64,000 nucleotides of DNA, from positions 6,867 to 70,866 of the forward strand of contig JAZDOK010000066.1 of the NCBI GenBank assembly GCA_043798715.1, read 5' to 3'. Within the stretch, counting starts at the first letter, position 1. Each line of letters opens with the position of its first letter. Source of the DNA: JAZDOK01 sp043798715. Lineage in GTDB: Bacteria > Vulcanimicrobiota > JAZDOK01. The notes under the pieces are model-generated. The model did no database searches. It worked only from the letters and a program-made list of their open reading frames with translations, and was not told the DNA's origin. Position numbers and translations under genes: made by a program. Below are positions 1 to 6,822 of the stretch, piece by piece.

Positions 1-209
1 ATGCCGGCGCCCATGAGGGACGAGAGCGGGATAGTCGCCTGCGCGACGGCCTCATTCAAGGCCCCGATTATTTCGACAAGGATGCTCGATGCGCTCTCTT
101 CCAGCCTGATCTCCCGGAAGACCCGTGACAGCAGGCGTCCATTACCATCCATAACCCCGGCGGAGACGTGCGTCCCTCCCAGGTCCACACCCGCGACGTA
201 GGTGCCCAT
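1..209 (-). CDS. ROK-family sugar kinase (N-terminal part, cut by window edge)
   Basis: Reading from 209 leftwards the frame gives MGTYVAGVDLGGTHVSAGVM, the DxGGT phosphate-1 motif that opens the ROK family of glucokinases and related sugar kinases and repressors. Only about 69 residues are inside the window. The ATG at 209 has an AAAGGA ribosome site about 8 bases upstream, inside the end of the preceding gene. It starts 6 bp after the phosphoglucose/phosphomannose isomerase gene on the same strand, so the two are probably cotranscribed. Together they would phosphorylate a hexose and interconvert the 6-phosphates. No N-terminal helix-turn-helix is present, which favours a kinase over a ROK repressor. 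The exact sugar cannot be read from this fragment. Confidence 0.8.
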   Translation of the reverse strand, partial: MGTYVAGVDLGGTHVSAGVMDGNGRLLSRVFREIRLEESASSILVEIIGALNEAVAQATIPLSSLMGAG

Positions 210-215
210 TTCGTG

Positions 216-1283
216 TTATCCTTTCGCCATTTCAGCTTTCAGTTGATTGATGACCTCGATGGAAGTCGGATCGAGCCCCTGGAGGAGCGCCAGATAGACG
301 CTGACGTAGTCACCCAGGTAGATGAGGGAGAACATCCTGGCCAGAGGAGATTTTCCCCAGGCCCAGACTTCATCGCCGGGGACGGCGGCATTCATGATCA
401 GCTTTGAAAATTCCACCCGCTTCTGAATCCTGGGGCCGTCATCCTTATCCCTGAGGATGATGGTGTGAAGGTCGCGGTAGTTTTCCGCCGGGCCGCTCCA
501 GCCGACCAGTTCGTTGTGGTTCATCTCCGGGAAAACCCCCGATGCGGCAATGACCTTGGCGTTCTCGTTCAGCTGGCATTTCCAGCGGAGGGCGACGGCT
601 CCTTTCCAGGAGGAGGTGCCGTAGATGACCGGGATCTTGCGCAGGAAACGAGCGGCTAACTGCTTGGCCAGGTTTTCGTCGGAGAAAATAGAAGGCTCCC
701 AGAGTCCGCGGCAGAATTCCAGAATACTGAAACACTCCTCAAGTTCCGGCTCCCTGGAGGCGATGAGACCCGTCTTCTCAAGTATGAATAGAGGGTAGAA
801 AAAAGTATAGGCCAGGGCCGTTCTGGGCGGCATGCCGTCGGGGAGAGGGAGGTTGGGGACGCCTCCGGCGCGGGCTTCCTCCTGGAGCTTTCCGCCGGAA
901 GAGAGAGCGATGATTGCGGACCCCCGTTCCCGTGCGAAACTATAGGCGGAAAGGGTCTCCTCAGTGTTTCCGGAGTAACTCACGGCCAGGACCAGCGATT
1001 TAGGGCCGATGCAGGCCGGAAGAGTGTAATCCCGCACCACCAGGAAGGGAACTTTTAGTTCTTCTCTCAGGTAGGCCTGGAGGAGCTCTCCCCCCATGGC
1101 TGAGCCTCCCATGCCGAGGAGGGCGACCTGGTCGGCCTGGAAGGGCATGGGGGCGACCTGCTTTGCGATCTCCCGCACCGAGCGGCACTGATCCGGAAAT
1201 TCAGCCAACCGCCCGAGCATCTCCCCCTGATCCAGGGCCTCCATTGCCTTCTGGTCATCCAGTATTTTCGCTGTCAATACCAT
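216..1283 (-). CDS. bifunctional phosphoglucose/phosphomannose isomerase
   Basis: This 355-residue SIS-domain protein should interconvert glucose-6-phosphate or mannose-6-phosphate with fructose-6-phosphate in the cytosol. GMGGSAMGG (57-65) and SYSGNTEET (102-110) are the sugar-phosphate loops, and PPRTALAY (152-159) is typical of this subfamily. By family knowledge the catalytic Glu and His correspond to E240 in LNENAK and H256 in EMNHNELVGW. The length fits the family, which is shorter than classical Pgi. It lies 6 bp upstream of the ROK kinase, so an ROK kinase plus SIS isomerase route into glycolysis is likely. The Nudix gene upstream ends 22 bp before it and is on the same strand. Confidence in the family is high; which substrate dominates is not visible. 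Confidence 0.9.
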   Translation of the reverse strand: MVLTAKILDDQKAMEALDQGEMLGRLAEFPDQCRSVREIAKQVAPMPFQADQVALLGMGGSAMGGELLQAYLREELKVPFLVVRDYTLPACIGPKSLVLAVSYSGNTEETLSAYSFARERGSAIIALSSGGKLQEEARAGGVPNLPLPDGMPPRTALAYTFFYPLFILEKTGLIASREPELEECFSILEFCRGLWEPSIFSDENLAKQLAARFLRKIPVIYGTSSWKGAVALRWKCQLNENAKVIAASGVFPEMNHNELVGWSGPAENYRDLHTIILRDKDDGPRIQKRVEFSKLIMNAAVPGDEVWAWGKSPLARMFSLIYLGDYVSVYLALLQGLDPTSIEVINQLKAEMAKG

Positions 1284-1305
1284 CCGTTGTCTCCTCCACT
1301 GTTAT

Positions 1306-1803
1306 TCAGGCCTTGCTCTCCCTCTGCTCCGCAGGCTCCCCTTTATTGCATCTCTGCGTCTCTGCGGTTGATCTGGAACAGTAGGCCTCCAGAAATTTTC
1401 TGAACTGGGGAGCCAGGTCGAGCTGGAGCGCCTCGGAGGGCAAAATCCAGGCTGCGTCCTCGTGCTCACAGCTCAAAGAGAGCGTCCCTTCGCTGATCCG
1501 TCCTTCCATGATGAGATAGATGATCTTCCGGGCGGGAAGATCGGATTCAGCCGAGCCGGCCACCCCGATCAATAGGATCTTAAGGCCGGTTTCCTCCTCC
1601 ACCTCCCGGATGAGGGCCTCGTCGAAAAGTTCCCCCGGTTCTATCTTGCCTCCCGGAAGTTCCCACTTGCCCGCATGGGCCTTGGCGAGGCTGGAGCGCT
1701 TAAGAAAAAGACCGCGTCCCTGCTCGTCCAGGAGCAGGAGCTTCACGGAGAGATTGAAAGGTTTATTCAGCACGTCCGCCTCCATCTCTAAGCGCGTCCC
1801 CAT
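1306..1803 (-). CDS. Nudix hydrolase (MutT-like)
   Basis: The complete Nudix box Gx5Ex7REUxEExGU is present at about residues 52-74 (GGKIEPGE then REVEEETGL). The enzyme therefore hydrolyses a nucleoside diphosphate linked to another moiety, using Mg2+ bound by the box glutamates. The substrate cannot be told. The start is uncertain. ATG 1803 has a purine run directly abutting it, whereas GTG 1773 has GGAGG five bases upstream and would give a protein 10 residues shorter. The last 20 or so residues (SRSTAETQRC...) do not look like Nudix sequence. They are the translation of a dispersed CTCTGCG-type repeat, so the gene appears to have lost or overrun its original stop. It precedes the isomerase gene on the same strand. 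Confidence 0.85.
   Translation of the reverse strand: MGTRLEMEADVLNKPFNLSVKLLLLDEQGRGLFLKRSSLAKAHAGKWELPGGKIEPGELFDEALIREVEEETGLKILLIGVAGSAESDLPARKIIYLIMEGRISEGTLSLSCEHEDAAWILPSEALQLDLAPQFRKFLEAYCSRSTAETQRCNKGEPAEQRESKA
1351..1367. repeat. dispersed CTCTGCG-type repeat (copy 1)
   Basis: The sequence TCTCTGCGTCTCTGCGG is an iterated TCTGCG unit. It lies inside the 3' end of the Nudix gene and is translated there on the minus strand. A second copy sits at 2560-2586. I remember very similar CTCTGCGTCTCTGCGG strings scattered through intergenic DNA of many environmental bacteria, where they create spurious peptides. I know of no established function. Confidence 0.55.
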
Positions 1804-1868
1804 CCTTTTCTTTCATTCTGGTTCTCTTAAGAAAAGCCTTCTTCATCCAAATAGAGCGGAGAGAGAAA

Positions 1869-1894
1869 ATCCACAGATTACGCAGATTGCACGG
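1869..1894. repeat. dispersed CAGATTACGCAGATT-type repeat (copy 1)
   Basis: An iterated GCAGATT-like unit begins ATCCACAGATTACGCAGATT. It is intergenic, between the Nudix gene and the toxin-antitoxin promoter. A close relative lies 60 kb away at 62674-62705. It is often seen with CTCTGCG-type repeats, as here. Confidence 0.55.
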
Positions 1895-1939
1895 ATGACA
1901 TCGGGAGAGAGAAAGAGTCCCGGATTTTATTCCAATCGG

Positions 1940-1968
1940 TTGATTTTTTTAAGATTGTGTAATACAAT
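1940..1968 (+). promoter_or_regulatory. sigma70-type promoter of the toxin-antitoxin operon
   Basis: TTGATT (1940-1945) and TACAAT (1963-1968) are separated by exactly 17 bases. Transcription would start near 1975, just before the AGGAGG ribosome site (1975-1980) of the antitoxin, giving a very short leader. RHH antitoxins usually repress such a promoter; no clear operator palindrome is visible. Confidence 0.65.
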
Positions 1969-1987
1969 GAATACAGGAGGATACAAA

Positions 1988-2233
1988 ATGAAATCGTCAT
2001 TGTCTATTCGCCTCGAACCGGAAATAAAAATGAGATTGGACAGAATAGCCCGCGCCACGGCCAGAACACGGTCCTATCTGGTGGCTGACGCCATTCAGGA
2101 ATATCTAAGAGTCAATGAATGGCAGGTGGAGGCGGTTCAGGAGGGCATTCGGCAGGCTGAGTCGGGGCACCTCATTTCTCACGAAGAGATTCGGAAGAAG
2201 TGGGAGGCTCAGCTTGAAGATTCTATGGACTGA
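1988..2233 (+). CDS. ribbon-helix-helix antitoxin (CopG/ParD-like)
   Basis: This 81-residue protein starts MKSSLSIRLEPEIKMRLDRI, a short beta strand followed by two helices as in RHH DNA-binding antitoxins. The C-terminal half (from about residue 50) is polar and helical, as expected for a toxin-wrapping tail. ATG 1988 is preceded by AGGAGG at 1975-1980. The partner toxin gene overlaps its last 20 bases, the usual arrangement for a type II pair in which the antitoxin is made first. It probably binds its own promoter at 1940-1968 and neutralises the ParE-like toxin. The family call is secure; ParD, RelB and CopG subtypes cannot be separated here. Confidence 0.85.
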   Translation: MKSSLSIRLEPEIKMRLDRIARATARTRSYLVADAIQEYLRVNEWQVEAVQEGIRQAESGHLISHEEIRKKWEAQLEDSMD

Positions 2234-2501
2234 GGCCGCCGCAGAAGACCTTGAGTCAATAGCCGCCTACATCGCGGCCGATAAGCCGGGTGCTGCGGTA
2301 CGCCAGGTTCTTCTTGTGCTTAATGCCGTAGAGGATCTTGTCGCGCAACATCCTTCCATCGGCCGTTCCGGCAGGGTGCCCGGCACCAGAGAGTTCTTTA
2401 TCACGGGGACGCCCTATATTATTGCTTACCGTGTCCAGCAGAAGGCCCTGCAGATTCTTCGAGTTCTGCACGGCGCAAGAAAGTGGCCGGAAAAATTCTA
2501 A
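2214..2501 (+). CDS. ParE/RelE-family toxin
   Basis: The product is 95 residues, starting KILWTEAAAEDLESIAAYIA and containing GTPYIIAYRV and ILRVLHGARKWP, the usual ParE/RelE-fold core and C-terminal RVxHxxR-type strand. I place the start at TTG 2214, six bases after GGGAGG (2202-2207), because family similarity begins there. This start overlaps the antitoxin by 20 bases and implies translational coupling. ParE relatives poison gyrase and RelE relatives cleave mRNA on the ribosome; the sequence resembles the ParE side more (ADKPGAAVRQ, HPSIGRSGR). The next gene begins 176 bp downstream, after a repeat. Confidence 0.85.
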   Translation: MKILWTEAAAEDLESIAAYIAADKPGAAVRQVLLVLNAVEDLVAQHPSIGRSGRVPGTREFFITGTPYIIAYRVQQKALQILRVLHGARKWPEKF

Positions 2502-2559
2502 ACGTCAGGCCTTGTTCACGGGTCATTGCTTTTGGCACGGAAGCCGGATTTAATTTTTT

Positions 2560-2586
2560 CTCTGCGAACTCTGCGCCTCTGCGTTG
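2560..2586. repeat. dispersed CTCTGCG-type repeat (copy 2)
   Basis: Three TCTGCG units, beginning CTCTGCGAACTCTGCGCCTC, lie in the gap between the toxin gene and the 829-residue flavoprotein gene. The copy at 1351-1367 is the same family. The rest of the 2502-2677 gap shows no clear promoter or RNA. Confidence 0.55.
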
Positions 2587-2677
2587 AATCCAGACCTCAG
2601 ACAGGGCGGCGGAGGATTTTTCGGGCGCTCTGCGAAATAAGCTTGAACCTTTTTAAATTTGCGATTGGAGGATTCTG

Positions 2678-5167
2678 ATGGAGACCAAGACTCTTTTTCT
2701 AACCGACGCCCAACTGGCCGCCGAAATCAATAAGTGCGAGTACTGCGAGGAAAAGCCCTGCCGTGACGCCTGTCCCGCCCACTGCTCTCCCGCCGATTTC
2801 ATCATGGCGGCCAGAGTGGCCGCCCGCTCCGACTACCTCCGCGCCGCCCTCCTCATCATGACCCAAAATCCCCTGGGCGGAATCTGCGGTGCGGTCTGTC
2901 CGGATCGCCACTGCCAGAGCGCCTGTGTTCACAAGATGTTTGATCGATACGTGGAGATTCCCGCCGTGCAGGCGGCCATCATCGCCCGGGCCAAGTCCCT
3001 CGATGCCATGCCACGCCTGAAGAATCCCCACTCAAATGGCAAAAAAGTCGCGGTGGTGGGAGCCGGTCCGGCGGGCCTGGCCGCCGCCCTCTCCCTGGCC
3101 CAGGAAGGATACTCCGTCGAGATCTTCGAGCGGGAAAAGAAAGCCGGTGGGATGGTAAACCTCATCCCGGAAGACCGCCTCCCCCGCGAGGCCCTGGATA
3201 GCGACCTCGCCTTTATACTCTCGGCGAAGGGCATCGCGCTTAAGACGGGAACTCAGATTGACGATCCCGAAGCCCTCCTTGGGCGGGAATATAACGCGGT
3301 CGTCGTGGCCACCGGCCTCTCCGAACCCATCAAGATGAATATTCCCGGCGAAGATCTGGCCGTATCCGGCACCGCCTACCTTTGGGAGCCCGGAAAATGC
3401 CCCATGAACGGCCACGTGGCCGTCATCGGGGGCGGGGCCACCGCGGTGGACTGCGCGGTGACCGCGAAGAAGCGGGGCGCCGCCTCGGTGGAACTTCTGG
3501 CCCTCGAGGCCCTCTCGGAGATGCCCCTGACTCCTAAAGAGCGGCAGGAGCTCCTGGAAAACGGCATCGAAGTGAGCGGGCGCACCCGGGTGCTCTCCAT
3601 AGAGGGGCGGGACGGCCGCATCCAGAGCTTAAAGACAATTAAAGTCACTCTTCCGGAAGGGGTGGCCTTCAACCTGCGGGACATCCGCGAAGTCCCCGGA
3701 ACGGAGCAGGAAAGAGCTGATTTTCAGCACCTCATAATAGCCATCGGAAACCGGGCCAAAATCACCCGTAGTAATGACCCGGCTCTCTTTTATTCGGGGG
3801 ACTGCGACAACGGTCCCACCACGGTGGTGGAGGCCGCCGCCGCCGGGAAAAATGCGGCCCTGAAGGTTCACGCCTTCCTGGCCGGTTCAGCTCCGCCCGC
3901 CATCGAAAAGAATATCAAGAGTTTCCATACCATCTCCGGGGGACGGGAGATTCCCGTTCCGCTGGATGTGGATTTCTTCGGAAGGAAAATCCTCTCGCCC
4001 TTTCTTCTCTCGGCGGCGCCGCCTACGGACGGCTACGAGCAGATGAAAAAGGCCTACGAGGCCGGGTGGGCCGGCGGCATCATGAAGACGGCCTTCGACA
4101 ACGTCCCCATCCACATTCCCGGGGAATACATGCACGCCTTCACTCCTGACACCTACGGAAACTGCGACAATGTTTCGGGGCATCCCCTCGATCGCGTCTG
4201 CGCCGAGATCTCCCGCCTGGTCCTGGAATACCCCGACCGGCTCACCATCGGATCAACCGGAGGCCCCGTGACCGGGAACGACGAGCACGACCGGAAGGGC
4301 TGGCAGGGAAATACCCGCAAGCTCGAAGAGGCCGGAGCCATGGGCATCGAGTACAGCCTCTCCTGCCCTCAGGGAGGAGACGGCACCGAGGGGGACATCG
4401 TCTCGCAGAACGCCCGCCTCACGGGCAAAATCATCGGGTGGATCCTGGAGGCGGGAAACCCGGAGATACCCAAGTTCTTTAAACTGACTGCCGCCGTGAC
4501 CTCCATCGCGGTCATCATCCGGGCCATCAAAGAAGTGCTGGGCAAATATCCCAGGGCCAAGGCCGGCGTCACCCTGGCCAACACCTTCCCCACTCTCTTC
4601 TTCCGCCCCGGCGAAAAAAAGGAGTGGGATGAGGGAATCCTGGTCGGCATGAGCGGCGAGGGCGTAACTCCCATCAGTAACCTGACGCTGGCCTCCGTCT
4701 CATCCCTGGGAGTGGTCGTCTCGGGGAACGGCGGGCCCATGGACTACAAGGCGGCCGCCGATTTTCTGGCCCTCGGGGCCCGGACGGTGCAGTTCTGCAC
4801 CATCGTCATGAAGTACGGCTACGGAATCGTCGGGGATCTTCACTCGGGCTTAAGTCACCTCATGGCGGAGCGGGGAATAAAATCGGTGGAGGAGCTCATC
4901 GGAATCGCCCTGCCGAAGCCGATTGTGGATTTCATGGCGCTCTCCCCGGTCAAGAAAATTTCCGCCTGCCGGGAGGAAGTCTGCCTCTCCTGCGGCAACT
5001 GCACCCGCTGCCCCTATATGGCGATCACCCTCAATGAGAAGAAGAACCCCGTCACGGACGCCGAAAAATGTATCGGCTGCAGCATCTGCTCCCAGAAGTG
5101 CTTCAGCGGCGCCCTGTACATGAGGGAGAGAACGCTCGAGGAAGCGGCGAAGCTTCGCGAGAACTGA
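2678..5167 (+). CDS. single-chain dihydropyrimidine dehydrogenase-like flavoprotein (PreT-PreA fusion)
   Basis: The 829 residues combine three parts. An N-terminal Fe-S region has Cys at 20, 23, 28, 32, 36, 70, 74, 79 and 83, followed by FAD/NAD domains of the glutamate-synthase small-subunit type (GAGPAG at 128-133, GGGATA at 251-256). A dihydroorotate-dehydrogenase-like FMN barrel follows from about 425, with LSCPQGG at 561-567. A ferredoxin tail has two four-Cys motifs (769-778 and 798-808). This is the domain order of eukaryotic dihydropyrimidine dehydrogenase; bacteria more often split it into PreT and PreA. C563 matches the DPD active-site Cys, but the following His of CPH is Gln. The likely job is pyrimidine reduction or a related NAD(P)H-flavin reaction. 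No pyrimidine-catabolism partners are nearby. The start has a TTGGAGG site upstream. Confidence 0.8.
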   Translation: METKTLFLTDAQLAAEINKCEYCEEKPCRDACPAHCSPADFIMAARVAARSDYLRAALLIMTQNPLGGICGAVCPDRHCQSACVHKMFDRYVEIPAVQAAIIARAKSLDAMPRLKNPHSNGKKVAVVGAGPAGLAAALSLAQEGYSVEIFEREKKAGGMVNLIPEDRLPREALDSDLAFILSAKGIALKTGTQIDDPEALLGREYNAVVVATGLSEPIKMNIPGEDLAVSGTAYLWEPGKCPMNGHVAVIGGGATAVDCAVTAKKRGAASVELLALEALSEMPLTPKERQELLENGIEVSGRTRVLSIEGRDGRIQSLKTIKVTLPEGVAFNLRDIREVPGTEQERADFQHLIIAIGNRAKITRSNDPALFYSGDCDNGPTTVVEAAAAGKNAALKVHAFLAGSAPPAIEKNIKSFHTISGGREIPVPLDVDFFGRKILSPFLLSAAPPTDGYEQMKKAYEAGWAGGIMKTAFDNVPIHIPGEYMHAFTPDTYGNCDNVSGHPLDRVCAEISRLVLEYPDRLTIGSTGGPVTGNDEHDRKGWQGNTRKLEEAGAMGIEYSLSCPQGGDGTEGDIVSQNARLTGKIIGWILEAGNPEIPKFFKLTAAVTSIAVIIRAIKEVLGKYPRAKAGVTLANTFPTLFFRPGEKKEWDEGILVGMSGEGVTPISNLTLASVSSLGVVVSGNGGPMDYKAAADFLALGARTVQFCTIVMKYGYGIVGDLHSGLSHLMAERGIKSVEELIGIALPKPIVDFMALSPVKKISACREEVCLSCGNCTRCPYMAITLNEKKNPVTDAEKCIGCSICSQKCFSGALYMRERTLEEAAKLREN

Positions 5168-5213
5168 AGTGTGTTCCTGGACTCATCACCAATGAGAGGG
5201 GATAAAAATTACG

Positions 5214-5852
5214 ATGTTTGATGCAGCTGTTGTCTACTCTTTTGTCGTGGGATATCTGGTGGCGGGGGTCATGTTTTACTTTTTTTACCGGCGCCTGACA
5301 TACGAGAGCAAAGTCCTCGGGGGCCGCGTCGCGGACGTTGAAGCCCAGTTGAGCCGCCAGGCCGAGGAATTTTCGAAGACGATGAGCGAACGCGCCGGGC
5401 AGCATGCCTCCGAGCTCGATCGCCTAACGCGGGAGCGGCGCGAGATGGAAGACCGTTTGAACCTGGAATTCAAGGATAAGCTGAAGGCCGCCCGGGAGGT
5501 CGCGTTCCGCGACGGCGACCGCCAGGCAAAGCTCAATCTCGAGGAGAAAGCCAGGGCTTTCTCCGTCACGGTCCGCCCTTTCATCCGAAAGACGAGCCAT
5601 GAAGGCTGGTTTAAAAAATTCGTGAGCCTTGAGGTCGGGTATCAGTACCAGCTCCTGATCAACGGCATTCCCTGCTTTGAGCCCCATGTCGTCATTTCTA
5701 AACGCCATGAGGAAAGAGAGCTCAACAAAGAGGTGCTGGCTCGTATGACAAGCCTGGCTATTGAGGCTGCGCATGAGGCCGTTCGCATCAAAGCCGGTCC
5801 GGCGGGTGAATTAGTCCCCATTGCCGCCTGTCCCATCATCGAGGAAAAATGA
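5214..5852 (+). CDS. membrane-anchored coiled-coil protein, unknown
   Basis: I do not recognise this 212-residue protein. It has one N-terminal membrane helix (about 5-25), a charged coiled coil (about 35-115) rich in Glu, Arg and Lys, and a compact C-terminal segment (about 118-212) containing FIRKTSHEGWFKKF and LINGIPCFEPHVVISK. The topology suggests a short outside N-terminus and a cytoplasmic coiled coil plus domain, or the reverse. It starts 46 bp after the flavoprotein gene with a GAGAGGGG site about 12 bases upstream. It is followed by another small membrane protein, so it may belong to a membrane-linked unit. No enzymatic motif is visible. Confidence 0.6.
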   Translation: MFDAAVVYSFVVGYLVAGVMFYFFYRRLTYESKVLGGRVADVEAQLSRQAEEFSKTMSERAGQHASELDRLTRERREMEDRLNLEFKDKLKAAREVAFRDGDRQAKLNLEEKARAFSVTVRPFIRKTSHEGWFKKFVSLEVGYQYQLLINGIPCFEPHVVISKRHEERELNKEVLARMTSLAIEAAHEAVRIKAGPAGELVPIAACPIIEEK

Positions 5853-5910
5853 CTTCAAATTTAGAATTGGTGAGAAAATGAATATGTATAATTAGGGAGG
5901 AAGGGCGAAC

Positions 5911-6129
5911 GTGTTCAAGGGATTTCACGACCTTCAGGTCCACCACCAGTTCCTCTTCACCGTCATCATCGGCTTTGCCATCGTGACCTTCTGGTGGGGG
6001 GTCTGGGGGTTCCTGGACGACTATTTTCTGCCCAGGCACAAATGCCTGTGGCTGAGATACACGATGGCGATTCTAATCGCTCTAATTATTCTCCTGGCCT
6101 CTAACTTCCTGGTGCAGGGCCTGTTGTAG
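5911..6129 (+). CDS. small two-helix membrane protein, unknown
   Basis: This 72-residue product starts at GTG 5911, ten bases after GGGAGG. It has a hydrophobic helix at about 14-34 (FLFTVIIGFAIVTFWWGVWG), a short polar turn DDYFLPRHK, and a second helix at about 48-70. The tryptophan-rich first helix and the charged turn suggest a helical hairpin in the inner membrane. It sits between the coiled-coil membrane protein and the methyltransferase, on the same strand. I do not recognise the family. Confidence 0.6.
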   Translation: MFKGFHDLQVHHQFLFTVIIGFAIVTFWWGVWGFLDDYFLPRHKCLWLRYTMAILIALIILLASNFLVQGLL

Positions 6130-6144
6130 TCGGCGGAAGGCTTC

Positions 6145-6810
6145 ATGTTCGAGAGTATAGAATTTAAAACCGACCCTTCCTTCTGCTATGAGGCCTCGCC
6201 CGACTATTGCGACGAGAGGGCGGTGGAGGTGCCCTGGACGCTGGAGGTCATCCGGAAGTTCCGGGAGGGGAAGCTGGCGCCTGTGCGGCTTTGCGACGTC
6301 GGTTGCCACGACAGCCGCCACCTGGTCCCTCTTTCGGGAGAGGAAATAGACCTGGAGGGAATCGACATCCAGCCCTGCGCCATAAGCCGGGTCAAGACTT
6401 ATCACTGCGACATACGGGATTTCAAAAACTTCGGTCTCTACGACGTCGTCACCTGCATCTCCACCCTGGAACACATCGGCTTTAAGGTCTATGGCGGCCG
6501 TTTCTCCGATGAGTGGTTTTGCGAGCAAGTGAAGTCGGCCGGGATCATGAAAAAGATGCTGAACGCCAACGGCATCATCATCCTAACCCTGCCCCTCGGG
6601 CGATACGAAATCTTCCCCACCCACGTCAACTATGACCTCCCGCTTTTCAACAGATTGACGGATGAGGCGGAACTAAAAGTTATAAAATTAGAAATGTACC
6701 ATTTTGACGGGATGGATAAAGAGTGGAGAAAATCAAATGCTCCCAATACGATGGGTTACGGGGAGGGCGTCCGCTTCGCCACCGGGGTTCTCCTGGCCAT
6801 ATTGAGGTGA
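6145..6810 (+). CDS. class I SAM-dependent methyltransferase-like protein
   Basis: The 221 residues contain RLCDVGCHDSRH (about 48-59), a variant of the glycine-rich SAM loop with H and D where GxG is usual. FGLYDVVTCISTLEHIG (about 96-112) matches motif IV and the following acidic/His segment of class I methyltransferases. IIILTLPLG fits the post-core strand. The altered SAM loop may reflect a divergent or weakly binding enzyme. The substrate is unknown; related sequences often sit in polysaccharide loci. It starts 15 bp after the small membrane protein and ends 12 bp before the convergent pilT gene, leaving no room for a long terminator. Confidence 0.65.
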   Translation: MFESIEFKTDPSFCYEASPDYCDERAVEVPWTLEVIRKFREGKLAPVRLCDVGCHDSRHLVPLSGEEIDLEGIDIQPCAISRVKTYHCDIRDFKNFGLYDVVTCISTLEHIGFKVYGGRFSDEWFCEQVKSAGIMKKMLNANGIIILTLPLGRYEIFPTHVNYDLPLFNRLTDEAELKVIKLEMYHFDGMDKEWRKSNAPNTMGYGEGVRFATGVLLAILR

Positions 6811-6822
6811 GGCCCGCAAATT

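Noticed and set aside
445..735. Frame of 96 residues on the minus strand inside the isomerase gene
   Set aside because: It overlaps a strongly supported SIS-domain gene in another frame and has an Arg/Pro/His-rich composition typical of GC-rich shadow frames.
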